A DNA stretch of 64,000 nt, taken from NCBI GenBank assembly GCA_002840895.1, contig PHCZ01000005.1, forward strand, positions 27,618 to 91,617, read 5' to 3'. Position numbers and translations under genes: made by a program. The notes beneath the pieces were generated by a model. That model ran no database searches. It saw only the letters and a program-made list of their open reading frames with translations, and had not been told where the DNA came from. Within the stretch, counting starts at the first letter, position 1, and the number at the start of each line of letters is the position of its first letter. The stretch is from Bacteroidetes bacterium HGW-Bacteroidetes-8 (GTDB taxonomy: Bacteria > Bacteroidota > Bacteroidia > Bacteroidales > UBA932). This document shows, piece after piece, positions 43,634 to 51,476 of this stretch.

Positions 43634-45127
43634 CTATAGGTTGTATTTTATAAGTATTCTTTTTAAAGTCTGTCCAAGGGTGTGAATTTCGTGAGTTGCA
43701 CTTTGAGCTTTTTGCATTCCAGCCACATTCTGTTCGCTGGCTCGTTTGATATTCTCCATTGCCGGTACAATCTGATCCATTCCCGCCATCTGCTGGTGGT
43801 TTGATGATGAGATCTGTAGGGAGACCTCTCCCGCCTCCTCAATGTTTTCTGCAAGCATTTCAATTACCTCGCCGCTTTGCATTACAAGAATTTTACCTGC
43901 CTCTACTCTCTTTGCGGCATCATCTGTTGCCTCTACAGCATTGTTTACAGATTTATTGACTTCGTTCAGAATCTCCTTAACCTGAAGGGTTGCCCGTTTT
44001 GATTGATCTGCAAGGTTACGTATCTCCTGAGCAACAACTGTGAAACCTCTTCCGTGCTCTCCCGCTTTTGCAGCCTCTATTGCAGCGTTAACAGCAAGCA
44101 GGTTTGATTGGTCTGCAATATCGGATACTGTAGATGTAATCTCGCCAATTCTTCTGTTTTGCTCAGATAATTTAACTACAGTACCGGAGATTCTGTTCAT
44201 ATGAATATCAATCTGCTCCATACCTTTGATCACCTCTGCAAGCGATTTTTTCCCTTTTTCTGCCGAGTCACTTACTTTGTGCGAACTCTCTATGAGAGAT
44301 TTTGCCTTTTGGTTTGATAAAGTAGCTGTCTGTCTAACCTCCTCGATGGTTGCAGTAGTTTCAGATACCGCTGCAGCAGTCTCGCTCGCTCCGGTGGAGA
44401 TATCTGTTATAGTATTAAGAATGTTGGATGAAGAGTTATACAATACCTCAATCCCGGATCTAATCTCTGATGTTATTTTTCGGATCATTCTCAAAATAAA
44501 GATTGCCATAAAGAGATTGAGCATAATTAGTAGTGATCCAAAAAGGATTGCCTGCAGTGTTATTCTGTATTCAAGCTTGTCGTTTGCATTGAGGTAATCT
44601 CTTCTTATCTTCATTATATTGCTCTCAATATTAAGAGCATTGTTGGTGATTTTTTCGTAGATGTCGTTTTGATTATCTTTGACAAAGGTGAGTGCCTCGG
44701 GTTTTTTACCATCCTTTATAAGTGATAAAAAGAGCTCTCTGTTTTGTACATACCTCTTAACATCCCCCATTAATACCCTGAAATCTGCTCTTATGTCCTT
44801 TTCGTGACTAAGCATACTATCTATATTTGAGCAAATCTGAACCAACTTTTCATCTTCACGTGAGATCTTAAGTACTTTTTCAGAAACTAGAGCATTCTCA
44901 TTATCTACGATAAGCTCAAGAGCCATAGCTCTAATACTGTTAATGTTGGCTCTTAAACCTGTAACTTCGTAAGCAATGCTATCCATCTCCTGAATAGATC
45001 TGTTAGCGGACTCAATTCTACGGATATTGCTGTAAGTAAGAGATATTATGGCTATTGTGGATGTAACCATTATTGCAAAACCAATAATCAGTTTGCCTCT
45101 TGTTTTAATTTTTAAAGAGTTTTCCAT
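43634..45127 (-). CDS. Methyl-accepting chemotaxis protein
   Basis: A 497-residue receptor with two membrane helices (about residues 12-31 and 191-213) around a periplasmic domain of about 155 residues, probably a four-helix bundle. Only some 25 residues separate the second helix from the first methylation helix, so a HAMP domain seems absent or very short. The cytoplasmic hairpin carries the conserved tip NLLAVNAAIEAAKAGEHGRGF (trimmed: AAIEAAKAGEHGRGF) with FTVVAQEIRNLA, and likely methylation glutamates in ETAAAVSETTATIEEV. It is the only receptor in the operon and sits between a cheW and cheA. Ligand unknown. Confidence 0.92.
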   Translation of the reverse strand: MENSLKIKTRGKLIIGFAIMVTSTIAIISLTYSNIRRIESANRSIQEMDSIAYEVTGLRANINSIRAMALELIVDNENALVSEKVLKISREDEKLVQICSNIDSMLSHEKDIRADFRVLMGDVKRYVQNRELFLSLIKDGKKPEALTFVKDNQNDIYEKITNNALNIESNIMKIRRDYLNANDKLEYRITLQAILFGSLLIMLNLFMAIFILRMIRKITSEIRSGIEVLYNSSSNILNTITDISTGASETAAAVSETTATIEEVRQTATLSNQKAKSLIESSHKVSDSAEKGKKSLAEVIKGMEQIDIHMNRISGTVVKLSEQNRRIGEITSTVSDIADQSNLLAVNAAIEAAKAGEHGRGFTVVAQEIRNLADQSKRATLQVKEILNEVNKSVNNAVEATDDAAKRVEAGKILVMQSGEVIEMLAENIEEAGEVSLQISSSNHQQMAGMDQIVPAMENIKRASEQNVAGMQKAQSATHEIHTLGQTLKRILIKYNL

Positions 45128-45130
45128 TAT

Positions 45131-45640
45131 CTATTTAATTATTATTTCTGGACTTGTAATTAGTTTTTTTGCATCTAAAAGAACAACGCCATCCGGGAAT
45201 ATTCCACTTATAAATGTAGAGACTTTCAGGTCAACAGTAGATGGAGGAGGGGTTATTGAGGAGATGCTCTTTTGGCTTATGCCGGTTATTGAATCTGCAA
45301 TAATACCAAAATAGAGATCCTTATATGAGAGGATTATGAATTTATTCAAATCGGTAAGACCTCTCTCTCTCATTTTAAAAAGGGACCTCAAGTTTATCAC
45401 AGATAGAATCTTACCTCTGTGGAAAATCACCCCGGATACAAAATGTGGTGCGCCTGGAATTGGAGTTATCTCTTTTAGAAAATGGACTTCGGTTGCAAAG
45501 CTGCTCTCAATGGCAAATCTTTGAGAGAGAAGGGTAAATTCAAGAAAAGAGAGATAATCCTCTTTAGAAGTTATCTTGCTCTCCATCTTTTGTGCATTTT
45601 TAACTGCTCTCTCTCTTAAGATTTGATTATCGCTTTTCAT
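45131..45640 (-). CDS. CheW coupling protein, copy 1
   Basis: A 169-residue CheW-like adaptor (SH3-like double barrel) that links the receptor to CheA. Visible: LSQRFAIESSFATEVHFLKEITPIPGAPHFVSGV (about residues 33-66, only the IPGAPHFVSGVIFHRGKIL core cited) and the LYFGIIADSITGI segment (about 108-120). An N-terminal extension of about 30 charged residues precedes the domain. It is three bases upstream of the receptor gene and overlaps cheR by four bases. With the second CheW at 47067 it makes the two-CheW set of Wsp-type operons (WspB and WspD). Confidence 0.88.
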   Translation of the reverse strand: MKSDNQILRERAVKNAQKMESKITSKEDYLSFLEFTLLSQRFAIESSFATEVHFLKEITPIPGAPHFVSGVIFHRGKILSVINLRSLFKMRERGLTDLNKFIILSYKDLYFGIIADSITGISQKSISSITPPPSTVDLKVSTFISGIFPDGVVLLDAKKLITSPEIIIK

Positions 45641-47070
45641 CTTCTTTTGTCATTTATGAGTGCCTCAACCATCTCTTTCATTCTGGCTTTTGTTAGTCCT
45701 CCGGAGTCGGAAACAATGGCTTGGTCATCCATCCCGGATAGAATATCAAGGACATTATTATAATATCTGACCGACGCCTCTGTTTTACCCTCCTGGTTCA
45801 TAATGTTTCCTAACATAAGGTGAGAGAAGAGGTGTCCTGGATTAAGATATATCCCCTTTTTAAGTGCGCTCTCTGCCCTTACCGGCTCATTATTCTCTTT
45901 TAAAACAGTTCCATAAAGATAGTAAATATCCTCACTGCTCACTCCCGATTCAATAACTTTATCAATACACTCTATAGCCAGATTATAATCTCCTCTGTTT
46001 GCGTAGCATTTCGCCATCAAGTGTAAATATTTGTGATCTGGTGTTTTTCCGTCTGAAACTTTTTTGCAGCCATCTATACAAACCTCATAATCACCTTTTA
46101 AATACATATTTTCCAGTGTTGCAAAACTTAGCTCTTCTTTAACTACTTTTTTAGGGGGAAGCTCTTTTTTATCGTAACCAGGAATATCTCTCTTTTCACG
46201 AACAGCAATCCTGGATTTAGTTATTTTTGGACTGCATTTATCTGCGCTCTTTTTATAGAATATCCCATTATCGTGACTGAATTTTTCAAAATGTGAGAGA
46301 TATAGATCGTTAAGTTCAACCTGGCTTACTATCAGCCAGCCATTTTCGTTTAATGAATTATAGAATTTATCTGCGACTCTCTTCATTGTTTCGAATGAGA
46401 AGTACATAAGGACATTTCTGCAAAGAATTATATCCAGATTATCGGTTCCGTTTAAGGGGTCAGGAAAGGGGTCTTTAACCAGATTCAGAAATGAGAATTG
46501 TACCATTTTCAGGATTTCATCATTTAACCTCCATCCGCCTTTTGCCTTGTTAAAATATCTGTCCTTAATAATATCAGCTGTCTCTCTGAAAGACCATTCG
46601 GAGTAAACTCCCTCCAGTGCTTTGTGTATCGACTTGCTGTTTACATCTGTTGCGATTATTGATATTCTGCTGGTAATTGACTCAGGTAGGTGCTCTTTGA
46701 GTAAGATGGCAATAGTATATGGCTCCTCTCCGGAGCTGCAACCTGCACTCCATATCTTTATTTTTCCCTGTTTTTCATATAGTTTGGGTATTAAAACCTC
46801 CTTAATAAATGAAATTGCAGGCCTCTCCCGAAAAAAATATGTTTCACTTATAGTAAGGGTAGCCGAAAGTGTCTCCAGAATTTTTTTTGGGATGGTTATA
46901 TTAGTAATTATCTCTTCAATAATTCTTTGCGGATTGGTGTCGGCGTAAAGAGCTTTTGAAGAGTTTACCAGGCCCCTTTTAAGATCTTCGTGTCTGTTTT
47001 GAGGAAAGAAAAGGCCGAGCTCTTTTTCAATTTGTAAGGCAACCTTTTCCAGAGACTCTTTTTCTGTCAT
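45637..47070 (-). CDS. cheR: Chemoreceptor methyltransferase CheR with TPR repeats
   Basis: Methylates receptor glutamates with SAM. The 477 residues include the CheR N-terminal helical domain (about 1-85), the methyltransferase (about 90-285; SAM-binding WSAGCSSGEEPYTIA about 104-118, DIILCRNVLMYF about 211-222) and a C-terminal part with about three tetratricopeptide repeats (about 310-460; YLHLMAKCYANRGDYNLAIE, YLYGTVLKENNEPVRAE cited in part). CheR-TPR is the WspC/FrzF form and not the CheR of flagellar operons. It overlaps both cheW genes by four bases, implying translational coupling. Confidence 0.92.
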   Translation of the reverse strand: MTEKESLEKVALQIEKELGLFFPQNRHEDLKRGLVNSSKALYADTNPQRIIEEIITNITIPKKILETLSATLTISETYFFRERPAISFIKEVLIPKLYEKQGKIKIWSAGCSSGEEPYTIAILLKEHLPESITSRISIIATDVNSKSIHKALEGVYSEWSFRETADIIKDRYFNKAKGGWRLNDEILKMVQFSFLNLVKDPFPDPLNGTDNLDIILCRNVLMYFSFETMKRVADKFYNSLNENGWLIVSQVELNDLYLSHFEKFSHDNGIFYKKSADKCSPKITKSRIAVREKRDIPGYDKKELPPKKVVKEELSFATLENMYLKGDYEVCIDGCKKVSDGKTPDHKYLHLMAKCYANRGDYNLAIECIDKVIESGVSSEDIYYLYGTVLKENNEPVRAESALKKGIYLNPGHLFSHLMLGNIMNQEGKTEASVRYYNNVLDILSGMDDQAIVSDSGGLTKARMKEMVEALINDKRR

Positions 47071-47552
47071 ACAGCTCTGCTTTGAGAAATTTTTGCTATA
47101 ACTGATGTTATCTCTATGCTCTCATCCTTTGAAAGGAAGGTATCCGGATCATAAATATATATTATTCCGGCCTTTCCGTTTACAAGCTTGACAGATGAGA
47201 GTCCGTTGAATATGGTCTTTATCTCTTTTATCTCTTCATTTGGAAATGTTATAATATCGCAACTCTCTTCGGCTACAAGAGCAACTCTTGCGTTATTAAA
47301 GTTAATAATCACCAGTTTATCGTCAATGGATATATCTTTATCGGGTAGTTTAAACCTTGCTCTTAATGATAGAACCGGAATAATCTCCCCCTGAATATCA
47401 ATTACTCCTTTGATGAAATAAGAGGAGTTGTCAACAGGGTTAATCTCCTGAGCAGCAATTACTTTGTCTATAAACTTTAGAGGGATGGCAAACTGTACAC
47501 TATAGGATTTGAATACCAATACCTCTTTGATAATTATCTCTTTTCTTATCAT
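47067..47552 (-). CDS. CheW coupling protein, copy 2
   Basis: A 161-residue CheW-like adaptor and first gene of the chemosensory operon. It has the usual start EVLVFKSYSVQFAIPLKFI (about residues 10-28), VDNSSYFIKGVIDIQGEIIPV (cited in part, about 40-57) and RFKLPDKD, then ARVALVAEESCDI (about 88-100). Its sequence differs clearly from copy 1, so they are not recent duplicates. It overlaps cheR by four bases. It lies only 13 bases after the alcohol dehydrogenase gene, which may share the transcript. Confidence 0.88.
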   Translation of the reverse strand: MIRKEIIIKEVLVFKSYSVQFAIPLKFIDKVIAAQEINPVDNSSYFIKGVIDIQGEIIPVLSLRARFKLPDKDISIDDKLVIINFNNARVALVAEESCDIITFPNEEIKEIKTIFNGLSSVKLVNGKAGIIYIYDPDTFLSKDESIEITSVIAKISQSRAV

Positions 47553-47565
47553 AATTTATTTATTA

Positions 47566-48714
47566 TCAAAAAACCCTCTCCAAAATCTCTCTTGCCACGG
47601 CTGGTGTAACAGATCTATTCTCTCCTAATTTGTAATTGCGTTCTGTAAACCTTCTCTCAATCTCATCTATTGTCTTTTGGGTGACACCATTTTCGGATAG
47701 TTTTATTTTGAATCCCAGCATAAGGAATAGATCTTCTGTTCTTCTAATTGTCTCCAATATAGCCTCTTCTCTGTCCTGTATGTCAACTCCAAAAACTCTT
47801 TTCCCGTATTGAATTATTTTGTCTCCCTTCTCATTTCTCATTACCCACATAGTTCCGGGAAGTAGTATTGTAAGGGTGTGTCCGTGAGTTAATCCGTGCA
47901 ACGCTGTAAGCTCGTGACCAATCATATGTGTAGCCCAATCCTGAGTTACTCCCATTGAGATAAATCCGTTAAGAGCCATAGTAGCAGAGAGCATAAATGT
48001 TGCCATATCATCGTAATTTGTATGGTCATCTATTATTCTGGGAGCAATTTCAACTATTGTTTTTAAAATGCCCTCCGCCCACCTGTCCATCAGAGGTGAT
48101 TGTCCGGTTGTGGTGAGATACTGTTCTATTACGTGGACAAATGTATCTGCCAGACCGCAGGATATCTGAAAATCCGGGAGTGTATAGGTGGTTTGGGGGT
48201 CAAGGATTGAGAACAGAGGTGTGTTTGAGTAGAATGCAAATTTCTCATTTGTCTCCTTTTTTGAGATAACTGCTCCTCTGTTCATTTCGGATCCTGTTGC
48301 AGGAAGAGTTAAAACGCAAGCCAACGGAAGGCTTTGTTCTGCAGAATACTCTCTTTTAATAACTATATCCCAGGGGTCTCCATCATACAGAATACCGGAT
48401 GCTATCAGTTTAGAACCATCTGCAACTGACCCTCCTCCAACTGCCAAAACAAAGTCACACTTACTCTCCTTTCCAAGTTTTATTGCCTTACGAAGGGTCT
48501 CTATGGATGGGTTGGGCTCTATTCCCCAAAACTCAAAACAGGTATGCTCTTTTAGAGCCTCTTTTACCTGATCATAAACACCGTTGTTTTTTACGCTACC
48601 TCCGCCGAATGTAACGAGTATCCTTTTATCTGCCGGAATCTCAGCTGACAGGGTTGCTATTGTACCTTTCCCAAAAATTAGTTTGGTAGGGTTATGAAAA
48701 ATAAAATTGTTCAT
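47566..48714 (-). CDS. Iron-containing alcohol dehydrogenase (YqhD/BdhA-like)
   Basis: A 382-residue type III alcohol dehydrogenase, an NAD(P)H-dependent enzyme that reduces aldehydes in fermentation. Motifs: the nucleotide-binding GGGSVKNNGVYDQV (about residues 37-50), AVGGGSVADGSKLI (about 91-104), the metal-site region ATGSEMNRGAVIS (about 138-150), the metal-binding His in DWATHMIGHELTALHGLTHGHTL (cited in part: HMIGHELTALHGLTHG, about 262-277). Length and pattern fit the butanol-dehydrogenase-like YqhD branch. It lies 13 bases upstream of the chemosensory operon on the same strand. Substrate not determinable. Confidence 0.88.
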   Translation of the reverse strand: MNNFIFHNPTKLIFGKGTIATLSAEIPADKRILVTFGGGSVKNNGVYDQVKEALKEHTCFEFWGIEPNPSIETLRKAIKLGKESKCDFVLAVGGGSVADGSKLIASGILYDGDPWDIVIKREYSAEQSLPLACVLTLPATGSEMNRGAVISKKETNEKFAFYSNTPLFSILDPQTTYTLPDFQISCGLADTFVHVIEQYLTTTGQSPLMDRWAEGILKTIVEIAPRIIDDHTNYDDMATFMLSATMALNGFISMGVTQDWATHMIGHELTALHGLTHGHTLTILLPGTMWVMRNEKGDKIIQYGKRVFGVDIQDREEAILETIRRTEDLFLMLGFKIKLSENGVTQKTIDEIERRFTERNYKLGENRSVTPAVAREILERVF

Positions 48715-48748
48715 CTCAGTTTTGCTTAATATGTACTTACTATTATTA

Positions 48749-48756
48749 CAAATTTA
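48749..48756 (-). promoter_or_regulatory. -7 box upstream of the alcohol dehydrogenase
   Basis: The complement of 48749-48756 reads TAAATTTG, 35 bases before the ATG at 48714. It may also drive the che operon, since the gap between the dehydrogenase and the first cheW is 13 bases with no terminator. Confidence 0.35.
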
Positions 48757-48810
48757 CAACAAAATGACAACCAAAACTAGTGTATTGAAAAATATGATAA
48801 TTAGTTTCAT

Positions 48811-48842
48811 AAAAAAAGAGCCGGCAGAATATTTGCCGGCTC
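48811..48842 (-). terminator. Terminator downstream of tRNA-Lys
   Basis: GAGCCGGCA (48818-48826) pairs perfectly with TGCCGGCTC (48834-48842) and is followed, on the minus strand, by seven T residues (complement of 48811-48817). Confidence 0.85.
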
Positions 48843-48854
48843 CCGAATAAGGTG

Positions 48855-48927
48855 TGGTCCCGGTGGGGATCGAACCCACGACCCCAACATTAAGAGTGTC
48901 GTGCTCTACCAACTGAGCTACAGAACC
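48855..48927 (-). tRNA. tRNA-Lys (anticodon CTT)
   Basis: The 73-base cloverleaf folds fully: acceptor GGTTCTG/CGGGACC with two G-T pairs, D-arm GCTC/GAGC, anticodon stem CGACA/TGTTG with loop CTCTTAA (anticodon CTT), T-arm GTGGG/CCCAC with TTCGATC. The 3' CCA is not encoded. A TACATTTG box lies upstream and a terminator downstream. Confidence 0.95.
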
Positions 48928-48953
48928 AAGTCCCTGGTATAGAAAAGGGATTG

Positions 48954-48961
48954 CAAATGTA
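48954..48961 (-). promoter_or_regulatory. -7 box of tRNA-Lys
   Basis: The complement of 48954-48961 reads TACATTTG, the same octamer as ahead of tRNA-Leu (51228-51235). It lies 27 bases from the tRNA 5' end. Confidence 0.4.
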
Positions 48962-49007
48962 GATAAAAAACTCTGTCGGTGTTATTTTTTTTGAAAAACT
49001 ACTTCTG

Positions 49008-49430
49008 CTATTTTTTTAAAAGGTCTCTTATTTCGGTAAGCAACTGAATATCGGCAGGAGGAGGTGGTGGAGTGGCAGGTGTATGCTCTTCTACCTTTTT
49101 CCGGTTAAGTTTATTCATTAATTTTATCATTGAAAATATTGCAAAGGCAATGATAATAAAATCAAAAATAACCTGAATAAAGTTGCCATAATTAATTGTA
49201 ACTGCAGGATTTATAACGATTCCTGCAGCATCTATCACCTGCTGTTTAAGAGTTATACTGAGATCTGTAAATCTTACCCCTCCAATTAAAAGACCCAACG
49301 GAGGCATTATTACATCGGAGACAAAAGATGAGACAATCTTCCCGAACGCACCACCGATAATGATACCGACGGCCATATCTACCACATTGCCTCTCATTGC
49401 AAACTGTTTGAATTCATCAAATAATTTCAT
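49008..49430 (-). CDS. mscL: Large-conductance mechanosensitive channel MscL
   Basis: Pentameric channel that opens on membrane stretch to release solutes in hypo-osmotic shock. The 140 residues have the N-terminal amphipathic helix ([20 protein letters not shown], cited in part), TM1 with [18 protein letters not shown] (about 21-38), a periplasmic loop, TM2 (about 82-107, [19 protein letters not shown] cited in part) and the cytoplasmic end helix. A proline stretch ([11 protein letters not shown], about 117-127) before the last helix is longer than in the E. coli protein. Monocistronic, divergent from the AspT-like transporter. Confidence 0.95.
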   Translation of the reverse strand: MKLFDEFKQFAMRGNVVDMAVGIIIGGAFGKIVSSFVSDVIMPPLGLLIGGVRFTDLSITLKQQVIDAAGIVINPAVTINYGNFIQVIFDFIIIAFAIFSMIKLMNKLNRKKVEEHTPATPPPPPADIQLLTEIRDLLKK

Positions 49431-49464
49431 AGTATAAGTTTTTAGAAGATTAAATTGTTTTAGT

Positions 49465-49498
49465 CAAATTTAGTAATTAATGGCTACTTTTGAGCAAA
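49465..49498 (-). promoter_or_regulatory. Promoter of mscL
   Basis: On the minus strand TTTG (complement of 49495-49498), 22 bases, then TAAATTTG (complement of 49465-49472). It predicts a start near 49461, about 31 bases before the ATG at 49430. Confidence 0.4.
49485..49492 (+). promoter_or_regulatory. -7 box of the AspT-like transporter gene
   Basis: TACTTTTG (TAnnTTTG) lies 17 bases before the ATG at 49509 and overlaps the divergent mscL promoter. A -33 box is not evident. Confidence 0.35.
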
Positions 49499-49508
49499 AT
49501 TTCTGAAT

Positions 49509-51176
49509 ATGGATTGGATAAAAACCCTTTTTCTGAATGAGAGTGTTGCTCAATCTGTTGTAATTCTTGCAGCAGTTATATCTATTGGAATTCTCCTTTC
49601 AAAAATTAAGATTGCAAATATCTCTTTCGGAATTACCTGGATACTTTTTGCAGGCATAGCATTCAGCCACTTTGGATTAAGGATTAATCCCGATATGCTC
49701 CATTTTGTAAAGGAGTTCGGGCTTATTCTTTTTGTCTACTCAATTGGACTTCAGGTAGGTCCAGGGTTTTTCTCCTCTTTTAAAAAAGGGGGTATTAAAC
49801 TTAATCTGCTTGCATCGTCAATTGTTTTGCTTGGGGTTGTTACAACTGTTGTTATCTATTTAATAACCGGACTTCCAATCTCCACAATGGTTGGGATCCT
49901 CTCCGGTGCCATCACAAATACACCTGGTTTGGGAGCTGCACAACAAACTTACATTGAGGTAAATGGGGTTAGTGACCCATCAATTGCTATGGGGTATGCA
50001 GTTGCTTACCCGCTTGGAGTTCTGGGTATAATTATGTCTATTTTGCTGGTAAAGATAATATTCAAGATTAGCCTTAAGAGTGAATTAGAAAAAATTGAGG
50101 AGCAAAACAGAGATAATCCCAATGAAACCCTTAAACTATCTATAGCAATCAATAATCCTTCGATTTACGGGAAGAAGATAGAGAGTATAAAAAAACTTCT
50201 TGAGAGGAGTTTTGTAATATCGAGAGTAAAGAGATCTAACGGAGAGGTAACAATAGCCGGAGCAGGGACAATTCTTGACAAGGGTTATGAGGTTCTGGTT
50301 ATACTTGGAAAGAGAGATCACGACTCAATTGTAGCGTTTCTTGGAGAAGAGGTTAAACGGAGTGACGAAGATTGGAGTATCAATGACCTTAAGGTGATGC
50401 CTAAAAGGGTTATGGTTACCAAAGATCAGGTTAACGGAAAGAGCCTTTCAGATCTTAAATTGGGCCGCGCTTTCGGTATAACAGTGACTCGCATTAATAG
50501 GGCAGGGGTAGACCTGGTTGCCAAACCGGACTTAAAACTACAGATAGGGGATAGGTTAACCGTCGTCGGAACAGAAGATAGCATTGAGGCTGCTGCAAAA
50601 TTACTGGGTAACTCAATGCACAGGCTACGCGAACCAAACCTTGCTGCAATATTTTTAGGGATAGTACTGGGGATAGTGGTAGGTTCGATACCTTTCTTTA
50701 TACCGGGTATACCTCAACCGGTTAAACTGGGGCTTGCCGGAGGACCTCTCATTATAGCAATCTTAATGAGCCGCTTCGGCCCGAAATTTAAATTGGTGAC
50801 ATACACTACAATGAGTGCCAACCTTATGCTTCGTGAGGTTGGGATATCTCTCTTTCTGGCCTGTGTAGGTCTTGATGCAGGAGGTTCATTTGTAGATACA
50901 ATCGTTAACAAAGGGGGAGCTGTTTGGATACTGTATGGAGCAATAATTACAGTTGTTCCCCTGCTTTTAGTGGGCATTGCAGCGAGATGGCTTTTTAAAC
51001 TCAACTACTTTACTGTTATGGGTCTGATGGCCGGAAGTACTACAGACCCTCCGGCACTTGCATACTCAAATGCAGCAGCAGGGAATGATCTGCCGGCAGT
51101 GAGCTATGCAACGGTATATCCTCTCACAATGTTTCTTAGAGTTTTAACTGCTCAACTATTAATCCTCTTTTTTTAA
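49509..51176 (+). CDS. AspT/YidE-family membrane transporter with two RCK-C domains
   Basis: A 555-residue transporter of the aspartate:alanine exchanger family. An N-terminal set of five to six membrane helices (about residues 15-180, with GLILFVYSIGLQVGPGFF near 75) and a C-terminal set (about 380-555) with the matching repeat GISLFLACVGLDAGGSF enclose two cytoplasmic TrkA-C (RCK_C) domains (about 205-285 and 290-370) that in related proteins bind regulatory ligands. The AITNTPGLGAAQ and STTDPPALAYS motifs line the transport path in the family. Monocistronic. Substrate, probably a small carboxylate or amino acid, not known. Confidence 0.88.
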   Translation: MDWIKTLFLNESVAQSVVILAAVISIGILLSKIKIANISFGITWILFAGIAFSHFGLRINPDMLHFVKEFGLILFVYSIGLQVGPGFFSSFKKGGIKLNLLASSIVLLGVVTTVVIYLITGLPISTMVGILSGAITNTPGLGAAQQTYIEVNGVSDPSIAMGYAVAYPLGVLGIIMSILLVKIIFKISLKSELEKIEEQNRDNPNETLKLSIAINNPSIYGKKIESIKKLLERSFVISRVKRSNGEVTIAGAGTILDKGYEVLVILGKRDHDSIVAFLGEEVKRSDEDWSINDLKVMPKRVMVTKDQVNGKSLSDLKLGRAFGITVTRINRAGVDLVAKPDLKLQIGDRLTVVGTEDSIEAAAKLLGNSMHRLREPNLAAIFLGIVLGIVVGSIPFFIPGIPQPVKLGLAGGPLIIAILMSRFGPKFKLVTYTTMSANLMLREVGISLFLACVGLDAGGSFVDTIVNKGGAVWILYGAIITVVPLLLVGIAARWLFKLNYFTVMGLMAGSTTDPPALAYSNAAAGNDLPAVSYATVYPLTMFLRVLTAQLLILFF

Positions 51177-51227
51177 ATCAATAGGGATAAATTTAAAGTT
51201 CAGGGTATTGGTGTCTAAAAAAAATAT

Positions 51228-51235
51228 TACATTTG
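51228..51235 (+). promoter_or_regulatory. -7 box of tRNA-Leu
   Basis: TACATTTG lies 23 bases before the tRNA 5' end. A TTG at 51208-51210 is 17 bases upstream, a little short for a -33 box. Confidence 0.4.
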
Positions 51236-51257
51236 CAATCCCAAACTGAGAATATTA

Positions 51258-51341
51258 GCCCGGATGGCGGAATTGGTAGACGCGCTGGTTTCAGGGACCA
51301 GTGTCCGCAAGGATGTGCAGGTTCGAGCCCTGTTCCGGGTA
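51258..51341 (+). tRNA. tRNA-Leu (anticodon CAG)
   Basis: The 84-base class II tRNA has acceptor GCCCGGA/TCCGGGT (first pair G-T), anticodon stem CTGGT/ACCAG with loop TTCAGGG (anticodon CAG), a long variable arm (TGTCCGCAAGGATG) and T-arm GCAGG/CCTGT region with TTCGAGC. No CCA is encoded. It is followed three bases later by a terminator. Confidence 0.95.
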
Positions 51342-51343
51342 CG

Positions 51344-51374
51344 AAAAAAGCAGGTAGAGATGCCTGCTTTTTTT
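51344..51374 (+). terminator. Terminator of tRNA-Leu
   Basis: AAAAAAGCAGG (51344-51354) pairs with CCTGCTTTTTT (51363-51373) around TAGAGATG, ending in a T-run. Confidence 0.85.
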
Positions 51375-51476
51375 GAAAATATCGTTATTTCATAAAATTT
51401 CTTTAGTCATTTTTGAGTTTCGATTGCTATCATATGCAGTGAACCTCTTTTATTATAATTTAAACTATTATCAAAA

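Noticed and set aside
39075..47552. Flagellar chemotaxis operon
   Set aside because: No cheY, cheZ or flagellar genes; CheA lacks P2 and carries a receiver, CheR has TPRs. The set fits an alternative-function (Wsp/Frz) system.
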